A stretch of DNA of 33,257 nucleotides from Cristatella mucedo (Eukaryota; Bryozoa; Phylactolaemata; Cristatellidae). The notes beneath the pieces were generated by a model. That model was not told where the DNA came from and searched no databases. It worked only from the letters and a program-made list of their open reading frames with translations. The translations under genes were made by a program, and so were the position numbers. The DNA lies in contig WPIO01000517.1 of the NCBI GenBank assembly GCA_009760855.2, positions 1 to 33,257 of the forward strand, written 5' to 3'. Below, piece by piece: positions 1 through 19,250 of the stretch. Each line of letters begins with the position of its first letter. Within the stretch, counting starts at the first letter, position 1.

Positions 1-134
1 GGTTCTATCTCAGTGGGAGAGTTCAGAGTATTGAATTGAATCGATAAAAATCATCAGGGGCACCTGTGAAATATGGAGTAACTCAGGACTGCATGCAAGA
101 TCCGCTTCTTTTGACGGTTCATACTCTCGCTCTT

Positions 135-316
135 GAGGATGTGATGGCAAACACAAGGTAAGGCTGTTTCTTTGATGACCCAGGTCCCGATGCCGTAGGT
201 TCGATTCCTGGGGTGAGCGATCCTTTATCGCCACTGCAAGCGGTATTGATAGTCGTCAAGGCTATTCTGTTGCTATAACAAGTAACTTTTTATACATGTG
301 GGATTTATTTATTTAT
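135..316 (+). mobile_element. tRNA-derived SINE, copy 1
   Basis: A-box-like TGGCAAACACAAGG (143-156) and a perfect B box GGTTCGATTCC (198-208), followed by the family body: GATCCTTTATCGCCACTGCA, AGCGGTATTGATAGTCGTCA, AGGCT and an ATTT-repeat tail (303-316). The same layout is seen in the copies at 1930, 5022 and 6255. The tRNA head and RNA polymerase III boxes identify the class; the family name is unknown to me. Confidence 0.7.
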
Positions 317-317
317 T

Positions 318-1290
318 TAAGGCCAAATCTAAACTTTCACTTCCATTCAGATGACACGCAGTCGCACGTTTGCTCTGATACCCCCCAGTTGCCGAGCTCT
401 GTGAATTCTCTCAACTCCTTTACTGCATGTACTAATTACATCCTCACAATAAAGGCAGCAACGTTTCCTAAATTAAATGGTGATAAAACTAACTTACTAG
501 TTCTAAGTGAAATAAGTGTGATTCAAAAGTTGGAAAGGCTGACGCTCAAAATCGGCTCTGTCAGCACATACCCGGTCGAATCTGCACGAAATCTAGGTGT
601 TATGACCTTTCGTTAGAAGACCACATCTGCTCCACAAGCAAGTTTGCCTTCTTTCAGCTAGATAACATTGCTAAAATTCGGGCTTGTTTAAATAAGGATA
701 CCATAGCTAAGTTGGTCCATGCATTCGTGACATCCCGTCTTGACTTGTGTAACTCACTGCTTTTACCTTTTACCTTTTACCTTTACTTTGGATTACCGGC
801 CTGTGCTATCAGATGCTTACAGCTTGTGCAAAGCTCCGGAAACCAGAAGGATGATGAAAAAAACACAGCCCTGCAGATAGGCTTGTCTGTCGTGAGCGTC
901 GCAGTTGCTATATCTCACTACTTCTAGCCGACCTGAAATGTCTACTAATCAAGCGACGGATCGAATTGAAGGTTCTGCTGCTTTTTTTAAGTCACTTCAT
1001 TCTTTGGCTTCAACCTGTCTATAAGATCTACTCACCCGTCAGGCAATGCATCGCTTTTCAGAATCTAACTGATTACTAATATCTCGTATAAACCTCAAAG
1101 CCTTTGCAGACCGTTCATTTATTTCGTATGCTCCCTATGCCTGGAACTGACACCCGAATTGAGTCACTACACGCCTTGACTTGACAATGTTGAAAAGTAG
1201 GTGAAAAACGCACCTAGCGATGACGAAAATGTGTGGGTCTCTGTGATTCGTCCTCTATTTGCGGCCTGTATAGGATGTGTATGCATGCTA
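318..1290 (+). mobile_element. L2-clade LINE fragment (RT domain, 3' part)
   Basis: Begins within the reverse transcriptase: FHFHSDDTQ at about 328-355 is the decayed YADD catalytic box. It then runs LPSSVNSLNS, LKLNGDKTNLLVLS (with a K-L-N-G variant), SVIQKLERLT-like, VHAFVTSRLDLCNSLL and GLPACAIRCLQLVQ, in two or more frames separated by stops and by a TTTTACC tandem (761-788). Recognisable 3' UTR similarity fades near 1290. Not functional. Confidence 0.75.
761..788 (+). repeat. Short tandem repeat (TTTTACC)n in an L2 fragment
   Basis: About three and a half units of TTTTACC or TTTACC replace the CTACTGGC expected between CTGCTT and GGCCTACC in other L2 copies. A local expansion in dead retrotransposon sequence. 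Confidence 0.6.
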
Positions 1291-1845
1291 CATGCGTTTG
1301 CTCGATTAAATTAATGTGAGTGCAATTGTATTCTATACCAGGGATCGTTAGCTTGCTCGTAACGGAATGTACGGTTGAGATGGAGCCTGGCTTCTACAGC
1401 TAGCATACACTTAACTTAATCGTGTTTAGAGAATCCTTGCTTTACCCATGCTTAGATGGTTAAGCTTTAAGCATGATGAAGATAGCCTATTACAGAATTT
1501 GCTTTTGTTTCTTGGTGCCTCCTTTTTCGAACCATATCAATGAAGATACTGTCTTAAGGGTGGTGGGACATAACTGATGATGTGACATATTTATGATGTT
1601 AGCTATGCATGAAAGCAGCAGATGAATGCATTGCAGAAGCAGAAAAGCGGAAACGGAGTCTAGGCGACTGGATACTTGTTTTGATTTGGGTGCGAACATT
1701 AGGACAGGGTCACTGGTGACTAGTTTAGTTGCAAACCATAGAGCGGTAACAGGAAATGATTTATTATCGACATAAGCGTTTTTGGATTGTGCCTCAGTGA
1801 TTCTATGTTATATGCATCTAATAAAACATTCCATTATACATTATA
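1290..1845. other. Unassigned sequence
   Basis: No protein-like frame or recognisable repeat. Open frames at 1490-1699 and 1782-2000 are short and have no familiar motif; the second overlaps a LINE 3' end and a SINE. Confidence 0.3.
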
Positions 1846-1849
1846 TAAA

Positions 1850-1912
1850 ACATTTGCATAGCACCCTCAGAGGACCCAATTTCCACGGACTCTACATATG
1901 CTATGAAAGAGC
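1850..1912 (-). mobile_element. L2 3' terminal fragment
   Basis: GCATAGCACCCTCAGAGGAC ... CTACATATGCTATGAAAGAG aligns to the minus-strand L2 3' end at 3815-3878 (GATAAAGCGCCCTCAGAGAA ... TTTACATTTGCTGCAAAGTG). Only the terminal stem-like segment is present. Confidence 0.5.
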
Positions 1913-1929
1913 TATTATAATAAGCTTAG

Positions 1930-2108
1930 CGATGAGCCGTAATGGCACGCTAGGTAAGGCGGTTGCTTTCTCGACCTCGGTCCCGATATCCTGGGTTTGA
2001 TTCCTGTAGTGGGCCTGTATCGCCACTGTAAGTGGTGGAGATAGCCGTAAAGGCTCCAATGTAGCTATACCAAAAGAGGCTGTTTAATTAGCTAGGATTT
2101 GTTTATTT
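1930..2108 (+). mobile_element. tRNA-derived SINE, copy 2
   Basis: Head GATGAGCCGTAATGGCACGC with A box TGGCACGCTAGG, B box GGTTTGATTCC (1994-2004, one mismatch), body ATCGCCACTGTAAGTGGTGG, AGATAGCCGTAAAGGCTC, and tail AGAGGCTGTTTAATTAGCTA then GGATTTGTTTATTTG. It lies 20 bases after an L2 3' end (1850-1912). Confidence 0.75.
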
Positions 2109-2114
2109 GTTTTA

Positions 2115-2190
2115 TTAATTAATACAATTAAGCAAGAATAACATGGTTAGAAATGACAGGCATAGCCTCTCTGCAGCAAGAATGGTGTCC
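2115..2190 (-). mobile_element. Possible L2 3' UTR fragment
   Basis: AACATGGTTAGAAATGACAG resembles AATATGGTTAGGGGTGACAT of the L2 minus-strand 3' UTR at 3935-3955. Very short match. Nothing else is recognised from 2190 to 2420. Confidence 0.3.
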
Positions 2191-2419
2191 GCACGTACAA
2201 GAACACAAAAGGTGAATTTTAGGGAAATGCTAAATGTTGCAATGCACAGTAGCAGATTGAGCGTTTCCTGTAAATTAAAAAAAATCAGGATTTTGTGTTT
2301 ATGGTGAGGAATAAGCTTTAGATATTGACTGTACAGTTAGTGTAATTATAATGGTTCCATTCCAGTGCTGGGCTTGCTCCCACTTTGCATTAGTAATCGA
2401 GACGACATGTGTTGGCTAC

Positions 2420-3397
2420 ATGCTTTGCCTTGCCGATATTCGATCCTGGATGTCTGAAAACTTCCTAAAATTAAATGACGATAAAACCGAACTGCTTCTC
2501 ATAGGACACCCTAAGCGTGTGGCTGGACTAAAAAGCTTTGCTGTTCTAATAGGTGATGCTATTGTGTGACCTTCACCACATGCTGGTAATCTAGGTGTCG
2601 TCATAGACAGCTGCCTCAATTTCAAAAGCTTCATTCAGAAGACTGCCTCTACAGCTAGCCATCACATGTGATCCCTATCCAAGATTAGAAGCTGTCTCCC
2701 ACAGTGGCTTGTAAAAAAATTAACTACCTCTTTAGTTCTGTCTCGGCTTGATTATTGAAATTCCCTTTTGGCTGGCTACCGAAGAAAGCTATTATGCCAC
2801 TACAGCGGACTATGAATATGGCTGCAAGGCTGGCCTTCAAGTCCCAGCGGTTTGAGCACGTGTCACCTTTGCTGGAAGAGCTGGGATGGTTGCCGGTTGA
2901 GCAAAGGACACAGAGCAAAGTTCTTACGCTGACCCACAAGGCCCGCCACGGCTTGGCTCCTTCATACCTGGCTGAACTGCTGCATCAGTTTCAGCCTGTT
3001 CCCGCCCTCAGGTCCTGTGTGGACAATACATTAGCTGTCTCATTCCTCCGGTTAAAGACAGTTGGCGACTGCAGCTTTAGCTCTGCAGGTCCTAGACTGT
3101 GGAACTCGCTTCCACAATTCTTACGAAACGACGTCTACTCTCCAACTGCCGACTATGGCACATCTTTTTCAGCGGTCCTGAACTGCTACTTCTATGCTAC
3201 TCACTACTTTAACTGCTCCCCTGACTCTGCTATGCTTCTCACTTTCTCTTTTTTGCCTGAGACGAAGTCTGTTGGCTACCGAATGCGTACCGAAAGCCGC
3301 TTAGGCTGTGAGTGCGCTATACAAAACTCTTCTGCGTAACACCCACATGGTCTTTATGACTTTGTGGAGTTACTGACGGAGATACATACATACATAC
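2420..3397 (+). mobile_element. Family-2 CR1/L2-like LINE fragment with (TACA)n tail
   Basis: Frames read LADIRSWMSENFLKLNDDKT then ELLLIGHPKR (RT just after the YADD box). After several frame changes a 194-codon frame follows (2755-3339), with NMAARLAFKSQRFEHVSPLL, EELGWLPVEQRTQSKVLTLT, HKARHGLAPSYLAELL and SAGPRLWNSLPQFLRND, the usual C-terminal end of CR1/L2-group ORF2. The 3' UTR ends in GGAGATACATACATACATAC. It differs from the L2 family in sequence and tail. Broken by frameshifts and stops. Confidence 0.82.
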
Positions 3398-3607
3398 ATG
3401 TTCAACTGCAGCTGCCCCAGGTACTACGGTTGCTCGAGCCACCGAACGTCAGAGCACGGACAGGTTTTCAAGAAGGGGGCAGCTTTACGTCTGTCGATTA
3501 CTGACGGTGAGCTTGGCAGCTGAGCCTGGATTAGGAGCAGCAGGCGAGCTTCTGAATTACTTAACCGAGCCCGTAGGAAATCACTGAGTCAAGTCGATGC
3601 TTATGAG
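3398..3607. other. Spacer between inverted family-2 LINE copies
   Basis: GC-richer than its flanks; no frame or repeat recognised. It forms the loop of the inverted repeat made by the two LINE 3' ends. Confidence 0.4.
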
Positions 3608-5016
3608 CAGCCTAATTGATGTAATGTAATGTAATGAAATGTATCTCCGTCAGTAACTCCACAAAGTCATAAAGACCACGTGGGTGTTACGCAGGAGAGT
3701 TTTATATAGCTCACTCACAGCCTAAGCGGCTTTCGGTACGCATTCGGTAGCCAACAGACTTCGTCTCACACAACAAAGAGAAAGTGGGAAGCATATAATA
3801 ATAATAATAATAATGCACTTGATAAAGCGCCCTCAGAGAACTTAATCTCTCTCTAGGCGCTTTACATTTGCTGCAAAGTGAAATGCAATTGAATGGTAAG
3901 TAAAATCATGCTTGATAAACAAACAAAATGTATAATATGGTTAGGGGTGACATGCACAGGGTCAGCATGCAAATGTGGTTAGTGGCAGCATGCACAGTGT
4001 CAGCACGCATAAGCACATAAAGGACGAATCACGGGGACCCACTAAATGCTGTCCTAAATAGGTGTGTTTTTAAGTTTCTATTTAATGTGGTCAGGTCAGG
4101 GGATGTTCTGATGCAGGTCGGGAGGGAGTTCCAGGCTGTGGGAGCCTACGAGCTAAATGCACGGTCTCCAAAGGATTTAAGGTTTGTACGAGGTATTTCT
4201 AGACTGTTGGATTCCGAAAAGCGAGTGCTACGATGCTTTGCCTGATCGGGTAGTATCTCTGAAAGATAGGCTGGAGCCATAGAATGAAGAGATCTAAAAG
4301 TGAGTGACAAAACCTTGAAGTCAATCCGTTGCTTGACTGGTAACCAGTGCAGGTCGGCGAGAAGTGGAGTAATGTGGCAACTGCGACGCTCACGACAGAC
4401 AAGCCTAGCTGCAGAGTTTTGCACCAGCTGCAATCGCCTGATCGCACATGCTGGTAGGCCAGTAAGCAGTGAGTTGCAGAAGTCGAGACGAGATGTCACG
4501 AATGCATGGACCAACTTGGACGTGGTATCCTTATCTAAACAAGCCCTAATTTTAGCAATGTTATGAAGCTGAAAAAACGCTGATTTGACTGTGGAGCTGA
4601 TGTGGTCGTCCAACGAGAGGTCGCTTTGGAATGTGACACCTAGATTTCGAGCTGATTCAACTGGAGATATGCTGGCAGAGCCAATTTTGAAAGTCAGCCT
4701 TTCCAATTTCTGAATAACACTAGGTTTGCCCATAACTAGTAAGCATAGCAGAGTTAGGAGAGTAGTTCAGGTAGTGAGTAGCATGGAAGTAGCAGTTCAG
4801 AACCACCTAAAAAGATGTGCCACAGCCAGCAGTTGGAGAGTAGATGTCGTTGCGTAAGAATTGTGGAAGCGAGTTCGGCAGTCTAGGACCTGCAGAGCTA
4901 AAGCTTCTGTCGCCAACTGTCTTTAAGCAGAGGAATGGTACAGCTAATTTATTTTCCACACAGGACCTGAGGGCGCGAACAGGCTGAAACTAATCGATGA
5001 TGTTCAAAACTGAATA
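3608..5016 (-). mobile_element. Family-2 LINE, inverted copy, split by an L2 insertion
   Basis: 3617-3795 is the reverse complement of the 3' UTR at about 3231-3395, and 4741-5016 continues as the reverse complement of about 2980-3237. The two halves are separated by an L2 element (3796-4740). The 3' tail is (TGTAA)n on the + strand (3617-3640) where the direct copy has (TACA)n. The 5' end is truncated near 5016. Confidence 0.85.
3796..4740 (-). mobile_element. L2-clade LINE, 5'-truncated, nested insertion
   Basis: A 195-codon frame on the minus strand (4733-4146) reads GKPSVIQKLERLTFKIGSAS, PVESARNLGVTFQSDLSLDD, VHAFVTSRLDFCNSLLTGLP, ACAIRRLQLVQNSAARLVCR, LLADLHWLPVKQRIDFKVLS and FRSLHSMAPAYLSEILP: the RT thumb region of L2/CR1 ORF2. 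The 3' UTR contains GGCGCTTTATCAAGTGC and an (ATT)n tail (+ strand ATAATAAT, 3795-3814). It is flanked by the 7-bp direct repeat AAGCATA (3789-3795 and 4741-4747). The longest open copy in the window, so relatively recent. Confidence 0.88.
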
Positions 5017-5021
5017 TTGTC

Positions 5022-5205
5022 TGAATGGTGAGCCGTGATGGCACACTAGGCAAGTTGATTGCTTTCACGACCTCGGTCCCGAGCTTGTGGGTTCGATTCC
5101 TGCGGTGAGTGATCTTTTATCGCCACTGCAAACGGTGGTGATACCCGTAAAGGCTCTTCTGTCACTACATAAAAGAGGCTGTTAAATAAGCCAGGATTTA
5201 TTTCT
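5022..5205 (+). mobile_element. tRNA-derived SINE, copy 3 (best preserved)
   Basis: GAATGGTGAGCCGTGATGGC then ACACTAGGCAAG (A box), perfect B box GGTTCGATTCC (5090-5100), body ATCTTTTATCGCCACTGCAA, ACGGTGGTGATACCCGTAAA, and AAAAGAGGCTGTTAAATAAG ending in GGATTTATTT. Its 5' edge abuts the end of the minus-strand family-2 LINE near 5016. Confidence 0.78.
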
Positions 5206-5219
5206 GCGATTTTGAACGG

Positions 5220-6050
5220 GTCGATTGAATGTCGCCGTCGGGACAAGCAATAACCGCAGCGAGCCGACTTCTCAACGCTCGTGCAATGCAAAGCTATTTA
5301 ATTTACTGCCAGATTTCCGCCAAAGTGAGTGGCAAAAACGCAAACGCCCCAATCACCATCCAAGTTTTGATGGTGGAAGTAGTCAGAAAAGCCGACGGCT
5401 CATTTCCTCGTTCGGTTTAGGCAGATGTTAACTCGTCCAGACGCTTCAGCTGACTTCCATGCGACCGCTCCTGCCTGGGTGCTAGTTGCAACTGCTAGGC
5501 CTCGGCAGGCGGTTTCTCAAACCCAGTTAAACCACCACACCCATAAATCGCCATGGGCATATATCAGAAGCGGTGCGCCCCATTATCGGCGCGGCCATAA
5601 ACTACATGGCGCGAGCCTTAAAATCCTTTGTGCGAGCTATAAATTCAAGGGTGCTCTGCAAACTTCGCTAGGCCACAAACGTAGCTGGATCATACACTTC
5701 GAATAGCAAAGCAATAAAGCAACCACATTTGTTCGACCGAAGTTACTTTCATGCATCCATCCGGTGGTGAGTAATTGTGCTGAGCACGAGCGGCTGTGCG
5801 GTTGTTACGGGGTCATTCGGAAGCGACCGTCGTATTAGGCGTAAGGTACATGCTGTCGTTGTGATTATGCTAATGGTTTGTTGCAGTTAGCCCCTTGTGC
5901 AGGATACTGTGTTGCATTGTGTTGCTGTAGTGGACGTATTGCTAGCTCCCGGTCAATGCACGTCCCGTACGTCGTGTCGCTCCTTGAACGAGGGAGGGTT
6001 GCACGGTCAAGACACGGTCATAGTGCTACCCCTGCAGTGTTAGGCTGCCG
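5220..6050 (+). promoter_or_regulatory. CpG-rich region upstream of the Schlafen-like gene (candidate promoter)
   Basis: Base composition shifts from the AT-rich surroundings to a stretch dense in CG dinucleotides, for example 5228-5290, 5570-5610, 5790-5840 and 5955-6020. It ends just before the ATG at 6054. There is a TATAAAT at about 5636 but no demonstrated transcription start. No open frame here looks like a protein or repeat I recognise (one of 93 codons at 5425-5706 is compositionally odd and probably chance). A promoter/CpG island is inferred from position and CpG density only; the repeat flanks (SINE at 5022-5205) make a GC-rich unknown repeat the main alternative. Confidence 0.35.
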
Positions 6051-6053
6051 ACC

Positions 6054-15000
<8,947 letters not shown>

Positions 15001-15210
15001 CTAAGTGTGAAGGCTGACGTGCGTGCAATCACAAAGTGCTAATGAACCATTATCAGTATCACTCGCGAGGTCTGGTCCAGGTCGAGGATGGTCTTTCCGA
15101 ACTGGAATGTAGCAATCGCTGACACAGTCAAGTTTTAGTATTCGCGAAGTGCTAGTCGATCGTTATTAGATCAGATCATTTATGATAAATAAATGCTTGA
15201 GTAGTACCTA
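15001..15210 (+). other. 3' UTR of the Schlafen-like gene
   Basis: From the stop codon to shortly after the AATAAA. It contains two related pieces about 110 bases apart (AAGTGCTAATGAACCATTAT near 15035 and AAGTGCTAGTCGATCGTTAT near 15148). No protein-like frame. Confidence 0.4.
15188..15193 (+). terminator. AATAAA polyadenylation signal of the Schlafen-like gene
   Basis: AATAAA lies 188 bases after the TAA at 15000, in ATGATAAATAAATGCTTGAG, followed by GT-rich sequence (GGTCGTGCGTGTTC at 15210-15225). This gives a 3' UTR of roughly 200 bases. Confidence 0.5.
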
Positions 15211-15261
15211 CGGTCGTGCGTGTTCTTTACTCTTGAGCCGCTCTATTTCCGCCTGGGGACA

Positions 15262-15516
15262 CTAGATAGTCGTGGTCGTACTCAAGCCCATTAATGATGA
15301 TTGCCCTTGATACAGCTGGCCAGAGACTGGGCAACGAGTGTCACTTCTTTCTACCGAAACGGCGCCACACAGATGCATTGTTTCATGGAACTCCTTCCCA
15401 CCCTCCAATACTGCAATGGTATGGTTATTGATGTTACTCAGCTGTTTGAAGTTTACAATGTTTTCCTCTTGTGACGATATTGTGAACCTGTATCGGATAG
15501 CCTGCCAAGGATCTTT
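15262..15516 (-). other. 84-codon stop-free frame with protein-like composition
   Basis: Minus-strand frame from just after a TGA (15519-15517) to a TAG (15264-15262). It reads KDPWQAIRYRFTISSQEENI, VNFKQLSNINNHTIAVLEGG, KEFHETMHLCGAVSVERSDT, RCPVSGQLYQGQSSLMGL and more. There is no early ATG, so it would have to be a terminal exon. I do not recognise the sequence; no minus-strand AATAAA is obvious beyond the stop. It would face the Schlafen-like gene tail to tail. A frame of this length can occur by chance. Confidence 0.25.
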
Positions 15517-16454
15517 TCAAATGCTTTGTAGCCATACATGTCAGTAGGGTTGAGTAAGTAGGACTCGCCGTTGTTTTCCATCTTGATTTTGGTATATGAA
15601 AATTAAGATAAGAAATAGTTGAAGCATCTATATTAGCAAACGTTTGTCCATGTATTACTGCGAGCGTTTGGTAACGATGATCATGCAGGATAATGCATTT
15701 GAAGAGTAAATACAAACAAACGTATGTGGAACTTCAAAAAAGATATCTCTTCGTCAGGGCAAAAACTGTTTAAACTAGTTACTAGTGAAGTTAATTAGGA
15801 AATAAGGATTAGGCATTCTACTGTTGCAACTTATAAACTTAAAGAAATATGAGTGATGTAAATATTTCAAAGAGGCAAAGCACCATAAAGCCAGTTTCTT
15901 TTTGATCTTCTGCTACTTTAGGCGTTTCAAAAAGAATTTTTTGTTAACAGAGCTTGAAATATTGGTCATTGTTACTTTGAGCGCTCAAAGACGAGTTCCT
16001 GAAATCGGAGCATGAGCTTGTTTCTGAAATACGAGCAGGTCACAGAAGCAGGCGCTAGTTATAGCAATGGATTGTGGTGATGACTCTGGTGAACGTTGAC
16101 TTTCAGGCGAACGTGGCTTACATCTTCTAGTATTGGTCTGATAGGAAAAGTTAGCAAATTTGTTTCTGATCCCAAATTTGTTAGTCTGTAGCCGGTAAAT
16201 AGCATTTGAATACAAATAAAAAGAACTCGCACGGCTATACCACCCAAGATATGCTGAGAGTCTTAAATATTTGGAAAATGCATGCATCGGGGAATATGGG
16301 CATTTGGGTGCACAGTTGTTCCGTAAGCCTTGCTTTTTTAAATTAGTGGTGTAATATTGAAGTCAAAAGCGATTGCAAAGTCCATGATTTTTTATAAGAC
16401 TGATTGAGATTCAAAGTTTTCATTAAGAATACCTTTTCCTACCTAGTGAACTGC

Positions 16455-17895
16455 ACGATAAGTGGTTCTCATTCTTTCACACCCCTATATCAAGAAAAAC
16501 TGGAGGTGGAGTTGCAGTTATTTTGATCTCTACATTCAACTAAAAGCCATTTGCAGAACCCTCGAAGCAGTCTTTTACATCAATTGTCTTGGTCTCACCC
16601 AAAAGCCAGCTACCGATAGTGGCACTAGCCCATCGCCCACCAGGTACGAGATCCTTCCGTATCTAATATTTCTGCTATCTTATAATGATTGTTTGTGCAA
16701 TAAATAGATCCTTTTATCGTCAAAGGTGACTTCAACAGTTACTTTGTTAACTCATTTGACGCCTTAAGCACTGCATTTGCGTACTGACGGGCCTCACTGC
16801 CTCCATCGGATCAAGTGATTGGCCCAACTCACTTGAAGGGTCACACACTAGACCAAATCTTCTCATACAACGGCCAGATGTCATCAATTATAACAGAATC
16901 CTGCTTTGCTGAGATAAGCAGATGTCAGTCTGTCGTCAGTTTGTGCTAGCCTTCTTCTTCTCTGAAATTATAGGCATGCAACCTCAAGACCTTTGACGAA
17001 TATGTTGTCCCCACGAGAATGCACTGTCTGCATCGACTCTGCTGCTTATTCCCATCGCCGATCTTTTAACACTATTAGGTAGCTACAACATGATACCCTA
17101 ATGACTTGCTTAAAGACTTTACACGCCGCATAAGCCTACTGTGTGTCTTTGTCCAGACGGCCTTTGGTTTAAAACAGACATTGAACTAGCTAGGTCTTCT
17201 AAGCTTAAAATAGGAAAAGAAAACAAAAGATGAGGACTGACTGTCCCTCGAAAGGCATGAGGCCTCCTGCAGCTCGTACCAATCGATCCTAGCACAGGTC
17301 AAGTCTAGCTTCTATTACAAATAGTTGCATAGCAAATGCTAAATCCAAAAATGCTGATGTCTGCCATCAACCATCTCTACAACTACTCACACCTAAGCTT
17401 CACACCTGATGATCCAGGGGATGATCTAGCTGATGGCTTTTTTCGATTGTTTGTCCAAAAGATAGACCATGGAGTCTATTCCTGAATTCAAAATTAGAAT
17501 GCTGTCCTTCGATCACTTGCAGCGCCTCAGTGACTGCATTCAAGCAGGCCACTAGTCATCTCCTGAAGTTCATATCGTTATCAAAGAAGACGAAACTTTC
17601 GTTGGACCCTGTTAGCACTGTCTTGGTCGTATAGTGCATTGATCTGCTTCTGTCATGAATAACTAATATTTTAATCTGTCCTTAGCCTCAGGTCATATCC
17701 CAGAACATTAAAAAAAAACTGTAGTCAGACGGGTTATCAAGAATGTGACACTAGACCAAGAGAACTTGAGAAAATACAGCTCAGTCTCCTTTCTACCATT
17801 TATATCAAAGAAACGTGATCGAGTAGTAGCTAACCAGCTGAGCTCATTTAATGAAACTTAAAACCTTGCTAGTAAGTTTTAATCTGGCTTTGGTA
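16455..17895 (+). mobile_element. L2-clade LINE: endonuclease and N-terminal RT
   Basis: Endonuclease pieces: RKTGGGVAVI (16493-16523), HRPPG (about 16635), VKGDFN-like (about 16720) and VIGPTHLKGHTLDQIFSY (about 16816-16870). Then PKMLMSAINHL (about 17347), DDLADGFFRLFVQKID (about 17420), YPRTLKKNCSQTGY-like (about 17697) and an NYRPVS-like stretch near 17770, ending in FQSGF-like sequence at about 17880. All frames are broken. The RT core is missing; the next recognisable L2 sequence is the 3' end at 18495. Confidence 0.75.
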
Positions 17896-17896
17896 A

Positions 17897-18490
17897 CCGG
17901 AAAATTCTTTGCGGGACAATTCCTCATGGATGATTCGCTGCAGATAATTCGGCACAGGACAATTCGGAGCGGACTGTGCAGGACTGAAATACGGGTTATT
18001 TTGAGCGGAGATTTTGGAGCAGACACTTTTCATTGTAGTCATTATTTATATTTTAAATGCAGTGCAAACACGCTTTAAATTAGTCAATTTATAGTTTTGA
18101 AACGTTGATGATTTCGCTTAACCAAGACATTTAATTACACAGTAAGTGAGTATACAGTAGTGAGCGGGATCAGTGTATATATGAATGAATCCAAGGTCAG
18201 TGGACCTTTGGAACTTTAAACTTGCACGTCCAGCATCATAGTCTGTGAGACACAATGGATTGTGGTTAGTTATTGCGATAGTATTAGTTTTTTCCAAACG
18301 TGATTTTGTGAAAGAGTTGCTGCATTTCCTTTGCCTTTTTTAAAGTAGGATAACTAAACTTTACTGTATACGGTATCATAGTTCTAGCAAACATGAATAA
18401 TAAAAGAATTCGGTTAAATTTAAATAGTTATGTTTTTACATCCCGCTCCGAATTTTCCTCTCCGAAAAGTCCGCTCCGAAATATAATAGC
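17897..18490. mobile_element. Candidate inverted-repeat element inside L2 remains
   Basis: TTCGGAGCGGAC at 17963-17974 reappears reverse-complemented at 18469-18480. GGAAAATTC at 17899-17907 is mirrored by GAATTTTCC at 18450-18458, and AATTCGGAGCGG (17961-17972) by CCGCTCCGAATT (18444-18455). The ends are GC-rich, the centre AT-rich and non-coding. It sits between two L2 pieces of the same strand. A non-autonomous DNA transposon (MITE-like) is possible; no clear terminal boundaries or target duplication were found. Confidence 0.35.
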
Positions 18491-18494
18491 CTGT

Positions 18495-18908
18495 GCAAGT
18501 TTTTCAGAATCTAACGGTTTATAATTATCTCATATAAACCTCAAATCCTTTGGAGACCGTGGATTTATGCTCACAAAGTGTGGAACGCACATCCGACATG
18601 CCTCACGACATCCCCTGACTTGACAATATTGAAAAGTAACTTAAAAAACACCTATTGATGGCAACATTCAGTGTGTCCCTGTGAGTCATCTCGTATATGC
18701 GTACTATACATGCGCATGTGTGCTGACGATCAGCATGCTTCTGCTTACCACACTAGCATGCTGAAGCTCTGCAAGCTACGTCTAACCATGTTATTCATCA
18801 AGCATGATATAGGTCACTTTGCGATTGTCTTTCCTTTGCAATTACTGTAAAGCGTTCATTAGGAAATTGAGTTCTCTCAGTGTGCTTCATCAGTTATAAT
18901 ATTATTCT
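18495..18908 (+). mobile_element. L2 3' end
   Basis: TTTTCAGAATCTAACGG, ATAAACCTCAAATCCTTTGG, AGACCGTG, CCCCTGACTTGACAATATTG and TACTGTAAAGCGTTC ... ATAATATTATTC follow the L2 C-terminus and 3' UTR. Either the remainder of the 16455-17895 element or an independent insertion. Confidence 0.7.
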
Positions 18909-19250
18909 AACATTTATTACATGAAAGGGACTCTTTTCAGTGAGTAGAGGCGTGTGTCCAATAAGCCTTCTTTTTTTCACCGATACTTTACCACCAGTAT
19001 TTTCAGCCATTGCTAAGTGGTGAGCCCTGGTTCACAATTTTAGACTGTATCTATTTATTATAATACGCTTAAAAACCCAAAGTACTTAATTAACAGATAT
19101 AATCCCCTCGAATACTCAAATACTTTAAATTATTAATTTAAAAAAACACCAAATACCTTATTCGCAGCATTTGTGACCATATCCGGCAGGTTGGTTATTG
19201 GAGTTGTAAATACTTAAAGTGAACACTAATTGAAGCTTGACAATGTACGA

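Noticed and set aside
2755-3339. 194-codon open frame as a host gene
   Set aside because: Its sequence is the C-terminal end of a CR1/L2-type reverse transcriptase, continues out of frame from 2420, and ends at a LINE 3' tail.
3395-3640. TACATACATAC and TGTAATGTAATG runs as independent microsatellites
   Set aside because: They are the 3' tails of the two family-2 LINE copies.
4146-4733. 195-codon frame as an active retrotransposon gene
   Set aside because: It is a 5'-truncated fragment without endonuclease or catalytic YADD region.
5425-5706. 93-codon frame as a gene
   Set aside because: No recognisable domain; GC/CpG-rich sequence naturally has fewer stops. Left as part of the CpG-rich region.
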